Shown in pieces: positions 14,064-22,339 of a stretch of 38,192 bases of DNA (its first letter is position 1; each line of letters begins with the position of its first letter). Both the position numbers and the translations under genes were made by a program. Origin of the DNA: an uncultured Bacilli bacterium (GTDB lineage: Bacteria; Bacillota_I; Bacilli_A; RF39; UBA660); assembly GCA_934086485.1 (NCBI GenBank), contig CAKOIF010000015.1:1-38192 (forward strand). The letters are read 5' to 3'. The notes beneath the pieces were generated by a model, which was not told where the DNA came from, did not search any database, and worked only from the letters and a program-made list of their open reading frames with translations.

Positions 14064-14092
14064 ATTGTATTATATTTTTTTATTAATGTCAA
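14064..14092 (-). promoter_or_regulatory. Promoter for tRNA-Cys
   Basis: A consensus -35 TTGACA (14092-14087), a 17-bp spacer and -10 TACAAT (14069-14064). The -35 contains the TGA stop codon of the upstream membrane-protein gene. Confidence 0.85.
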
Positions 14093-15702
14093 CTTTTTAA
14101 ATTGATTATATATTTTTGATTTCTAATTGTAACAATAGCTTGAATTACACTTGCATCCACAATTTCACCACCTACTTCAAAAGCAATAAAATCTTTTTGA
14201 TAATCAGGTGTAACATTTATTGAATTATTAGAGTATACTTTATCATCAACTTTATATTGAATAGTCATAAAATCATTAGCAAATCTTCTTGGTAAAGTAT
14301 TACTCTTTGTGTATAATGTATCACCATCTGGAGTATAGTTAATATGAAGTGTTAAAATATAATTATTATGCCTTGAGGCAGTAAATGGAACTGTTATTGC
14401 ATCATCATATGCATTACAATTATCTTTAAAACATTTTTCATAAGTATAGAAATATGTTTTATTTAATTCATAGCTTTGAACTTTTAAAATAGTATTTCCT
14501 AAATAAGTATCATCAAATGTAACTTTTTGTCCTAAAGCATAATTTCCATTTAATTTTAAGTCACTTATTTTTTTAGGACGAATACTTACATAAATATGTT
14601 TTGTAGTATAATCTTTTTTATTTTTAACTGTACCATTATAAATATCAAGTTTAAATCTACTATTTCGATTTTTTTCATTTATTTCATATACTAAAGCAAA
14701 TGTCTTATCAGTTTTATGTGAAAATTCACTAATAACATTTTCTGAGGCATAATCAATAAAATAAGAACTCATACTTAAAGTTGGCTTTACAAGTGTGCCA
14801 CCCACGCTTAAATTAAATTGATTAAAATCTATCTTTCTTGTTAAACCAGAATTATTTTTTAAATTAACTTTTAAAACTACATAATAATAACCATTTTTTA
14901 TAATATTTCCTTTATAATCAAGATTTGTCACTATAGAATCTTCGACTGTTAACTGCATACTATTATAGGTAAATACTTTACCTGTTTTATAACTTTGATT
15001 ATAATTTATATTTCTATTTTTAATAAATAAAATTATTAAAATAAATGCTAATATACCAAGTGAAATTGTTACAAAAAGTTTATTCTCTTTTAGATAATAA
15101 GTAAATTCTCTTAAAGCTCTACGTATTTTTCTTTTGTATTTATAACTATTTAAATTTATATTAACTTCAACTTCTTCGGAATCAGAAAAATCATAGTTCA
15201 TTTCTCTTAAATCAGATTTAAAGTTAAATTTCTTAATATCAAAACCAATTGCTCTTATTATAGAGAAAACTAAAAATATAAATTGAACTGCTGTTATAAC
15301 AATTGAAAAGTCCCTAATACTACGTGATAGTTTTGCACTAAGAAGTTCCTCACTTAAGCCTGAAAGGACTTCTCTTATATATATAAGGCAAATTAGTAAA
15401 AACACGTAATATATAATCATAAATAAATATAGTTTAGTTGGTTTATTTTTATGTTTAAGCAAATAATATATTGAAATTGCTAAAGCAAGTACAAGTAATA
15501 TTGCAATAAAAAATATGCTTGATGTATAAACATTTTCAAGACCAATAAGTACACTTGATTTGTAATTATTTTTAATATATTCAATAAAAAATTTTACAAT
15601 AAGCACACTACGATATAATATAAAGCCAATTAAAAAAGATAAAACTAAATGAATAAGTCTAAATTTTTTAATTAAAAATGCATAAGGTTTTTTTAGTATC
15701 AC
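14089..15702 (-). CDS. Multi-pass membrane protein with extracellular DUF4352-like domain
   Basis: A 537-aa protein of unknown function. Hydrophobic segments occur at about 15-38, 60-82, 92-111 and 135-153; a basic cytoplasmic loop (SYKYKRKIRRALREF) follows, then a last TM near 208-226. The remaining 300 residues should be extracellular. They begin with a beta-rich part (MQLTVEDSIVTN, YYVVLKVNLKNNSG) like the DUF4352/telokin-like fold found on Gram-positive surface proteins. One Cys pair (EKCFKDNC) may form a disulfide. The start is GTG 15702 with GGGTGA six bases before it. It has its own promoter inside the truA terminator. No clear terminator separates it from tRNA-Cys. Confidence 0.8.
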   Translation of the reverse strand: MILKKPYAFLIKKFRLIHLVLSFLIGFILYRSVLIVKFFIEYIKNNYKSSVLIGLENVYTSSIFFIAILLVLALAISIYYLLKHKNKPTKLYLFMIIYYVFLLICLIYIREVLSGLSEELLSAKLSRSIRDFSIVITAVQFIFLVFSIIRAIGFDIKKFNFKSDLREMNYDFSDSEEVEVNINLNSYKYKRKIRRALREFTYYLKENKLFVTISLGILAFILIILFIKNRNINYNQSYKTGKVFTYNSMQLTVEDSIVTNLDYKGNIIKNGYYYVVLKVNLKNNSGLTRKIDFNQFNLSVGGTLVKPTLSMSSYFIDYASENVISEFSHKTDKTFALVYEINEKNRNSRFKLDIYNGTVKNKKDYTTKHIYVSIRPKKISDLKLNGNYALGQKVTFDDTYLGNTILKVQSYELNKTYFYTYEKCFKDNCNAYDDAITVPFTASRHNNYILTLHINYTPDGDTLYTKSNTLPRRFANDFMTIQYKVDDKVYSNNSINVTPDYQKDFIAFEVGGEIVDASVIQAIVTIRNQKYIINLKS

Positions 15703-15721
15703 TTACAATCACCCTATATTA

Positions 15722-15750
15722 ATAATATCACAAAATAAAAATGGTGCAAA
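15722..15750 (-). promoter_or_regulatory. Promoter for the 537-aa membrane protein, inside a terminator
   Basis: An extended -10 TGATATTAT (hexamer 15727-15722), a 17-bp spacer and -35 TTTGCA (15750-15745). The -35 sits in the loop of the truA terminator. Confidence 0.65.
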
Positions 15751-15758
15751 GACCATTT
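15739..15758 (-). terminator. Terminator after truA
   Basis: A 7-bp stem AAATGGT/ACCATTT with a 6-nt loop, followed on the minus strand by TTATTTT. It closes the operon running from parA or ychF through truA. Confidence 0.75.
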
Positions 15759-15802
15759 ATTATTTTCTAAAAATTTTTGTTGATAATTTGTTAAAATAAT
15801 TC

Positions 15803-16519
15803 CTAATACCAAACTTTATATAAATATAATCCTTCGGGTGGTGCAGTAGGAAGTGATTTTTCTTCTATAGTATCAAGCATTTTTAAAAGTTCTTCTTTAC
15901 TAGCATTATATTTACCAACCTCAAGTAAAGCACCCATTAAATTTCTAATCATATAACGATAAAAACCAGTACCAATAAAATGAACTTCAATTTTATTATC
16001 AAATTTCTTAACAAAGTTAATTTCATAAATAGTTGTTACTGTTTTATCATTAGTCCCTGATATAAAATTATTAAAATCATGTGTTCCTAAAAATACTTTT
16101 GAGGCATCTTTCATAAGCGCAAAATCTAACTTTTGTCTAGGTTGATAATAATAGCAATTTAAAGAACTTTTAAAAGGTCCTATATTAATTTTATAAACAT
16201 ATTCTTTCTTTTTAACTGATAATCTTGCATGAAAATCATCATTTACGTTAGAAACTGATTTAACAACAATATCTGGATTTAATAGTAAATTAAGTTTGTG
16301 TTTTAAACCTTTAATATCTTTTTTTATATCAAAATGGGCTACCTGACTTACTGCATGAACACCAGCATCAGTCCTTCCTGAGGCTTTAAGTTCTATATCA
16401 TCTTCGAATATTTTTGATAAAGCTTCCTCGATTGTTTTTTGTACTGTTCTAGTATTTTTTTGACGTTGGAGTCCATTAAACTTTGAACCATCATAACTAA
16501 ATATTATCTTTTTTCTCAT
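15803..16519 (-). CDS. truA: tRNA pseudouridine(38-40) synthase TruA
   Basis: A 238-aa enzyme that makes pseudouridine at positions 38-40 of the tRNA anticodon arm. The catalytic Asp lies in SGRTDAGVHA (about 47-56), and the C-terminal half has the family segments FHARLSVKKKEYVY and GTGFYRYMIRNLMGAL. Its ATG lies inside whiA (23-bp overlap) and no strong RBS stands out, so translation probably depends on whiA. In many Firmicutes truA follows rplQ and the ecf transporter genes; here it is several genes away and no ecf genes are present. Confidence 0.96.
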   Translation of the reverse strand: MRKKIIFSYDGSKFNGLQRQKNTRTVQKTIEEALSKIFEDDIELKASGRTDAGVHAVSQVAHFDIKKDIKGLKHKLNLLLNPDIVVKSVSNVNDDFHARLSVKKKEYVYKINIGPFKSSLNCYYYQPRQKLDFALMKDASKVFLGTHDFNNFISGTNDKTVTTIYEINFVKKFDNKIEVHFIGTGFYRYMIRNLMGALLEVGKYNASKEELLKMLDTIEEKSLPTAPPEGLYLYKVWY

Positions 16520-17426
16520 TTTTTACCACACTATCCTTATGTCTTTTTACAAGTGCTGCTATCTTAATAAAATGATGATTAACACCGGATTTTCCAATAT
16601 TATAACCATATTCAACATTTGCAATTTGTGCAATTTCCGCTAAAGAACTTTCTGGATATTTCTTACGGATTTCACAAATAATTTTTGTATTATCATCAAG
16701 AAGACTTAATAAATCATTATCTATTATATAATTAATTTCATTTAATTGTTTAAGTCCTGTTTGAATACTTTTAGTCTGATTAGAAAGTTCACAATTATTT
16801 AGTCTATTAACCATATTTTTATGATCTCGATATATTCTAATATCTTCGAAGAAAAACAAACTTTCTGTAGCCTTAAACATTTTTAAAATATCTGATATAT
16901 TATCACCATTTTTTACATAAACAACAAACTTGTAACCTCTTTTTATAATTTTTGAATTAATTTTAAAATACTTTAAAAGATTATCTATTTCTTTAGCAAT
17001 TTTTTCATTTTTACATATATACTCTAAATGATATCTACTTGTCTGGGGATTTGTAACATTTCCAATTGCTAAAAATGCTCCCTCTAAAAAAGCAATTTTT
17101 TCTTCATCACTTTCAAGATTTATTTTTTCATTAACATTAAGTACTTTTTTAATATAATCAATATTTTCATTTATTGTAAGTATATATATTTGTTTAACTC
17201 TAAATCTATTTTGGTTTCTAACTGTAATGTTCGCAGAAATATTAAATACTGTTTTAATATCTTTGTATATCTTTCTAGCAACTGAGGCATTTTCTAAAGT
17301 AATAATAATTTGCTTCGAGGTAATTTTAGAGTTACATCTTACAAATGCTGAAAGCTCACTACAAGCATCTACACTAGAGTAAACATTTTTAGATATTTCA
17401 TCTTTTAAACTTGTATTGAATGTCAT
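16497..17426 (-). CDS. whiA: DNA-binding protein WhiA
   Basis: A 309-aa protein with an N-terminal LAGLIDADG-like half (FLEGAFLAIGNV, about 108-119) and a C-terminal helix-turn-helix (PESSLAEIAQIANVEYG to KSGVNHHFIKI). WhiA is widespread in Gram-positives: it controls sporulation genes in Streptomyces and affects division and chromosome segregation in Bacillus. Its start overlaps the yvcK stop by one base (TAATG), as expected for the conserved yvcK-whiA pair. The usual third member, rapZ, is not upstream here. Confidence 0.95.
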   Translation of the reverse strand: MTFNTSLKDEISKNVYSSVDACSELSAFVRCNSKITSKQIIITLENASVARKIYKDIKTVFNISANITVRNQNRFRVKQIYILTINENIDYIKKVLNVNEKINLESDEEKIAFLEGAFLAIGNVTNPQTSRYHLEYICKNEKIAKEIDNLLKYFKINSKIIKRGYKFVVYVKNGDNISDILKMFKATESLFFFEDIRIYRDHKNMVNRLNNCELSNQTKSIQTGLKQLNEINYIIDNDLLSLLDDNTKIICEIRKKYPESSLAEIAQIANVEYGYNIGKSGVNHHFIKIAALVKRHKDSVVKNEKKDNI

Positions 17427-18379
17427 TATTTTCCATCCATTAAATATGAAAATATTAAGTATGCTGTTTTTAATGAATCATGACGATAATAACCATTTTC
17501 AATAACATATAAAGTATCCTTAATTATTTGAACATTCATATTTTCTAATGTATCTACATCTAAAATAACTGGATCTTTTTGCTCACTTGTAGCATATTTT
17601 TTTGAAAGTGTACTACTCATAGGTTTATCATTAGCAAGTACTAAATTTACACTACCATTTCCTAAATAGTTTTCTAAAACTTTTATATGATCAGATACCT
17701 TAAAACCATCAGTTTCACCAGGTTGAGTAAATAAATTACATATATACATTTTTTTTGCTTTTGAATGATTAATAGCCCTTACTAAATCCTTGTTGATAAG
17801 ATGGGGAATTATACTTGTATATAAACTTCCCGAAGAAAATATAATTAAATCAGCTTTATTTACTGCATCATACACTTTAGGATTAACAGTAATATCTTTA
17901 TCATAAGTAATCTTTATAACCTTTTCTTTGGCTTTAGTAATTTGTTCCTCACCAAAAACTTTTTTTCCAGACTCTGTAATTCCAACCAAATTAACAGAAT
18001 CTTCGGTTAAAGGTAATATTTTCCCATTAGTTATATCAAGAATCTTTTCTAAAATAGGAAGACTACTTGCAAAATCGCCTTTTAAATCTAAAAGAGCAGT
18101 TAATAATAGATTTTTTATTGAATGATTACCTAGAGTTTTAGATTTAGTGAATCTATAATTAAGTAGATTTTCAACATCAGTATCAATATTCGCCATTGAA
18201 AGCATTACTTTAGTAATATCTCCGACTGCTGGAATATTCATTTCTTTACGAAGTCTTCCTGTACTTTTTCCATTATCAGATACAGAAACTACTGCAGTAA
18301 TATCAAGTGGAAATAGTTTTAATCCTTTTAAAAGTTGTGAAAGTCCACTTCCTCCACCAAAAATAACTATTTTTTTCAT
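17426..18379 (-). CDS. yvcK: Gluconeogenesis factor YvcK (CofD-like)
   Basis: A 317-aa cytoplasmic protein with an N-terminal nucleotide-sugar-binding loop GGGSGLSQLLKGLK (8-21), VSDNGKSTGRLR and PAVGDITKVML, all typical of the YvcK/CofD fold. In Bacillus, YvcK binds UDP-GlcNAc and supports growth on gluconeogenic carbon and cell-wall synthesis through PBP1 placement. It sits directly upstream of whiA and overlaps the DUF362 gene stop by four bases (ATGA). Confidence 0.95.
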   Translation of the reverse strand: MKKIVIFGGGSGLSQLLKGLKLFPLDITAVVSVSDNGKSTGRLRKEMNIPAVGDITKVMLSMANIDTDVENLLNYRFTKSKTLGNHSIKNLLLTALLDLKGDFASSLPILEKILDITNGKILPLTEDSVNLVGITESGKKVFGEEQITKAKEKVIKITYDKDITVNPKVYDAVNKADLIIFSSGSLYTSIIPHLINKDLVRAINHSKAKKMYICNLFTQPGETDGFKVSDHIKVLENYLGNGSVNLVLANDKPMSSTLSKKYATSEQKDPVILDVDTLENMNVQIIKDTLYVIENGYYRHDSLKTAYLIFSYLMDGK

Positions 18380-19494
18380 TTAAACCTCCTATTTATAATT
18401 TTATTCAAAATATTTGTTTTAACTCTCATTGCTCCTACAGGACAAAATTCCTGACAACAATAACACTTTATACATTTTTCCCTATCAATAACTGGATATC
18501 CTTTTTCCATTGTTATTGCCTTTTTAGGACAAATATTTTTACATTTTTGACATTTTATACATTTATTTTTATAACAATATGGCTTATTTTCAAACACTTT
18601 ACCAACAGCGGCACCAACTATACTATGATTATAAAATTTAATATCAATTGCATTTTCTATTAATTCAAAATCCTTTGTTATAAATTTGTTGATATCTTCA
18701 TTTAAAATAATTTCATTATGATTAAATAATCCCCTTTTTTCACTTTGAACAATTGTATTAACTGAACTTGGATTTAAATTTATTACTTTTGCACAAATAT
18801 AATCTAAAGCATATGGATTAGTGCTAGCAATAATTGAACCAATTTTTTTAGGATTACCCATCGTAGGACCATTACCATCCATACCAATAATTGCATCAAC
18901 AATATTTAAATCAAATTTAAAATATTCATTAATATCAATTAACATATTAGCAAAATCATCATGATTTGGAAACCTATAATGATATTCTGACTTTGTAAGT
19001 CCAGGAATAGTTCCATATAAGTTTTTTACTGAGGCACTCATTTTCATCATTGCGTGGGTTTTTAATTTACAAAAATTTATTTTAAAATCAAAATCATCAA
19101 TATAACTTGTGTAATCAAAATTTTTTAAAAATAAGGCTTTATTATTCAAAGCGTTTTTAATATTAAAATTATAATTTAGTTCAGCACCTGTTTCATTCAT
19201 TTTAGTAATTTTATAAATATGATCTAAATGTGACTTATTATATTGTCCTCCGGGACTATCTCCAATTACAACTTTTGCTCCTTTATTTTTTAAATAATCC
19301 ACTAAAAAAGATAAAAGTAAATAATTAGTTGTAGCACCTTTTTCCGGAGGTAAAGCTGAAACTAAATTTGCTTTAATTAAAACCTTTGATTTAGAATTTA
19401 TTTTTTTTAGGCACTCAAAATTACTAAGAATACTTAAAAGAGCATTCTTAGAATTTTTATATTCACTACATTTTTCAATAAAAACTTTTTCCAT
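18376..19494 (-). CDS. DUF362 protein with two 4Fe-4S ferredoxin motifs
   Basis: A 372-aa protein with an N-terminal DUF362 domain (about 1-290, with KINFCKLKTHAMMKMSASVKN and IIGMDGNGPTMG). A C-terminal 2[4Fe-4S] ferredoxin domain follows, with two CxxCxxCxxxCP arrays (CIKCQKCKNICP and CIKCYCCQEFCP). It probably passes electrons, but the substrate of DUF362 proteins is unknown. It overlaps ychF by one base and yvcK by four, so it is embedded in the housekeeping operon. Such a redox protein suits an anaerobe. Confidence 0.9.
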   Translation of the reverse strand: MEKVFIEKCSEYKNSKNALLSILSNFECLKKINSKSKVLIKANLVSALPPEKGATTNYLLLSFLVDYLKNKGAKVVIGDSPGGQYNKSHLDHIYKITKMNETGAELNYNFNIKNALNNKALFLKNFDYTSYIDDFDFKINFCKLKTHAMMKMSASVKNLYGTIPGLTKSEYHYRFPNHDDFANMLIDINEYFKFDLNIVDAIIGMDGNGPTMGNPKKIGSIIASTNPYALDYICAKVINLNPSSVNTIVQSEKRGLFNHNEIILNEDINKFITKDFELIENAIDIKFYNHSIVGAAVGKVFENKPYCYKNKCIKCQKCKNICPKKAITMEKGYPVIDREKCIKCYCCQEFCPVGAMRVKTNILNKIINRRFK

Positions 19495-20594
19495 TATACA
19501 TTAAACCTAAAGTAACAAATGTCACCATCTTGCATAACATATTCTTTTCCCTCAAGGCGAAGACGACCTGCCTCTTTTACTTTAACTTCACTACCAAAAG
19601 TTTCAAGATCCTCAAAGCTCATAACTTCTGCTTTAATAAAGCCTCTTTCAAAATCAGAGTGAATTATACCAGCACATTTTGGAGCAAGCATTCCTTTTTT
19701 AAAAGTCCAAGCTCTTACTTCATCTTTTCCACATGTAAAGAATGTTGCAAGACCTAATAAATCATATGTTGCAAATATAAGTTTATCAAGACCACTATTA
19801 GAAATACCTAATTCATTTAAATATTCATCTCTATCTTCATCTGAAAGTGATGATAATTCTTCCTCCATTTTAGCACACATAACAATAACACTTGAAACTT
19901 CTTTTTCTGCATATTCTTTAACCAATTTAGTATACTCATTATCGCCATTTACAACATCATCCTCTAAAACATTTGCTGCATAAATAACTTTCTTTTGTGT
20001 TATTAAATTAAATCCACTTAAAAGATTAAGTTCATCTTCATTAAACTCTAGATTTTTAACTAAAATATTTTTTTGTAAAGCATCTTTAATTCTATTTAAA
20101 AGGTTAACTTCTAGAGCAAGTGCTTTATCTTTTGTAGCTTGCGCTTTCTTTTCTATCTTATCAAGTCTATTTTGAACAATCTCTAAATCAGATAAAATTA
20201 ATTCTGTATTAATTATTTCAATATCTGAAATTGGATCAACCTTACCAGAAACATGTATTATTTCTGGATTATCAAAACATCTAACCACGTGAACAATTGC
20301 ATCAACCTCGCGAATATGTGATAAAAACTTATTTCCTAGTCCTTCACCACTTGAGGCACCTTTTACAAGTCCTGCTATATCAATAAATTCATAACTAGTG
20401 GGTACAACGCTTTTTGGTTCATACATATTAACTAGAAAGTCCATTTTTTTATCTGGAACCATAACAATACCAACATTTGGTTCAATTGTAGCAAATGGAT
20501 AATTTGCCGCAATAATATTTTTCTTTGTAATAGCATTAAATAAAGTTGATTTTCCTACATTTGGAAGGCCAACAATTCCTGCTTTTAATGACAT
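19494..20594 (-). CDS. ychF: Redox-regulated ATPase/GTPase YchF (OLA1 family)
   Basis: A 366-aa Obg-superfamily P-loop protein. It has G1 GLPNVGKST (8-16), a switch region ATIEPN, G3 DIAGLVKGAS, the NVLE motif in place of NKxD (consistent with ATP preference) and a C-terminal TGS domain (about 280-366, ending CYFRFNV). YchF associates with ribosomes and responds to oxidative stress in other bacteria. Its position near DUF951 and parB mirrors the origin-proximal order in Bacillus; here an AbgT gene intervenes. Confidence 0.97.
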   Translation of the reverse strand: MSLKAGIVGLPNVGKSTLFNAITKKNIIAANYPFATIEPNVGIVMVPDKKMDFLVNMYEPKSVVPTSYEFIDIAGLVKGASSGEGLGNKFLSHIREVDAIVHVVRCFDNPEIIHVSGKVDPISDIEIINTELILSDLEIVQNRLDKIEKKAQATKDKALALEVNLLNRIKDALQKNILVKNLEFNEDELNLLSGFNLITQKKVIYAANVLEDDVVNGDNEYTKLVKEYAEKEVSSVIVMCAKMEEELSSLSDEDRDEYLNELGISNSGLDKLIFATYDLLGLATFFTCGKDEVRAWTFKKGMLAPKCAGIIHSDFERGFIKAEVMSFEDLETFGSEVKVKEAGRLRLEGKEYVMQDGDICYFRFNV

Positions 20595-20608
20595 ATAAAT
20601 CCCCCATT

Positions 20609-22147
20609 CTAAATAAATACAAATCCATTAACCCCTAAAGGTATATTAATTAAATACCATAATATAATTAGTGCTATAAATGTAAATGCGGTTACTGCGC
20701 TATATGGTAACATAAATCTTATTGAATCAAATATACTTAGTTCATTTTTACTTTGTGAGCCCCTTTCAAGGTAAGCTAAATATATAATATAATAGGCAAA
20801 TATAGGAGTTATTCCAATACTTACACATTCTCCAAGTCTAAATATAAGTTGAGTAAACTGAGAGGACATACCAGCATTTAAAAATGTTGGAACAACAGAT
20901 GAAGACATTATTGTCCATTTATTTACAGATCCAGGTACAAATATTGTAGCTATTATAGAGCAAACAAACAATAAGAATACCAAAGCAAGTCCTGTAAAAT
21001 TAGAACTTACAATAAGATTAGTAAGACCTGCGACTACAACATTACCAATATTTGAATATTTAAAAATACTTATTAATGTTGAACCAACAAAAATATATAC
21101 TAAGGTTTTTCCTATACCATTTAAACTATAACCAAGAGCATCAACAAAATCTCTAGAATTTTTAATCTTTTTAGCAACAATACCATAAACTAATCCCATT
21201 ATTACAAATAATATTGTTATAATAAATACAAATCCATTTGAAAAAAATGATTTAGCTCCAAATAATTTATCGATATATAAACTTTCACGATAATTTAAGA
21301 AATTTCCTGATAAAGGAAGCCCAGGTATTATATTATAAATTATTATTATTAAATAAATAATACTAGCAAAAATTGAAAGAATTAAACCTTTAAGTTCAAT
21401 TTTTGTTGGATTAAACTCCATTTCTAAATCATCAACAAATTCATATTTAGGTAACTTTTTAGCTATAACATTTTCTGTAACATAAGTTAATACTAATGAT
21501 AAAATTAAAATTGATACAGTCATAAATAATATTAAAGAAAATGTATTAAATGTAAAATTACTATCAAGCATCTTTGTACTTATTGTTGTAAGATTTGCAA
21601 GTGAAGAGTCAATACTTGTAAAAAATATTGATAATCCGTAACCACAAGTTAAAGCGGCATATGACGAAATTACACCTATATTAGGATTTCTTTTACCATA
21701 TTTAAATATTAATCCAGAAAGAGGAATAATAGCTAAAAAAGGTATATCTCCCATAATACTTGAAAGTAAACAAATTAATATAATAACAAATGTTATTGTT
21801 CTTTTTTTTGTTTTTCTAGTAAGAAGTCCTAAAGCAGTTTGTAAAAAACCACTTTTTTCCATAACTCCTATACCAATAAGCATTATAATTAAATTAGATA
21901 AAACTTTATAATTTGCAAAATTTGCAACTGTATTAGCAAAAATATATTTAAGTCCATGTAAAGAAAACATATTAATTATAGATTCTGTTGTTGTAATATA
22001 TTCTCCTCTTGAGGAATTAATTGTTGTATAAGAAAAAGAAAAATTAAATATAGATAAAAGTAAACTTAAAACAATTACTCCAAAAATAATTATAAGTATA
22101 CTCATAACTGGATGTAATTTAACTTTATTTCTAATCTTCCTTTTCAT
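20609..22147 (-). CDS. AbgT-family transporter
   Basis: A 512-aa membrane protein with about 12 hydrophobic segments and AbgT-type features: IGVMEKSGFLQTALGLLTRK, SSIMGDIPFLAIIPLSGLIFKYGKRNP and a late FRLGECVSIGITPIFAYY. The family imports p-aminobenzoyl-glutamate or exports sulfonamide-type antimetabolites, so a folate link is possible. The substrate is not shown by sequence. It is inserted between DUF951 and ychF, and its start lies inside DUF951 by 17 bp with GGTGAT as RBS. Confidence 0.9.
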   Translation of the reverse strand: MKRKIRNKVKLHPVMSILIIIFGVIVLSLLLSIFNFSFSYTTINSSRGEYITTTESIINMFSLHGLKYIFANTVANFANYKVLSNLIIMLIGIGVMEKSGFLQTALGLLTRKTKKRTITFVIILICLLSSIMGDIPFLAIIPLSGLIFKYGKRNPNIGVISSYAALTCGYGLSIFFTSIDSSLANLTTISTKMLDSNFTFNTFSLILFMTVSILILSLVLTYVTENVIAKKLPKYEFVDDLEMEFNPTKIELKGLILSIFASIIYLIIIIYNIIPGLPLSGNFLNYRESLYIDKLFGAKSFFSNGFVFIITILFVIMGLVYGIVAKKIKNSRDFVDALGYSLNGIGKTLVYIFVGSTLISIFKYSNIGNVVVAGLTNLIVSSNFTGLALVFLLFVCSIIATIFVPGSVNKWTIMSSSVVPTFLNAGMSSQFTQLIFRLGECVSIGITPIFAYYIIYLAYLERGSQSKNELSIFDSIRFMLPYSAVTAFTFIALIILWYLINIPLGVNGFVFI

Positions 22148-22328
22148 TTTTAATCACCTTTTTTAATTTCTTATAAAAATCTAGACGATCAAGCATTATT
22201 TCTCGTCCACAATTTTTACATTTGATTTTTACATCAGCACCAATTCTAGTTACAACCCATAAATTTGTTTTACATGCATGAGGTTTTTTCATTATAACTT
22301 CATCATTTAAACTAAATTCTTGCTTCAT
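22131..22328 (-). CDS. DUF951 zinc-finger-like protein
   Basis: A 65-aa protein with the DUF951 signature MKKPHACKTNLW, RIGADVKIKCKNCG and IMLDR. Three cysteines (HAC, CKNC) could bind a metal. Its function is unknown, but the family is regularly found between parB and ychF near the origin (YyzM in Bacillus). The ATG at 22328 is chosen because AGAAAGG lies six bases before it; the ATG at 22334 would touch that RBS. The next gene overlaps its 3' end. Confidence 0.93.
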   Translation of the reverse strand: MKQEFSLNDEVIMKKPHACKTNLWVVTRIGADVKIKCKNCGREIMLDRLDFYKKLKKVIKNEKED

Positions 22329-22339
22329 AAACATCCTTT

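Noticed and set aside
20286..20291. CACGTG core inside ychF as a possible parS site
   Set aside because: The flanks do not match TGTTNCACGTGNAACA; only the six-base core fits, and it lies in coding sequence.
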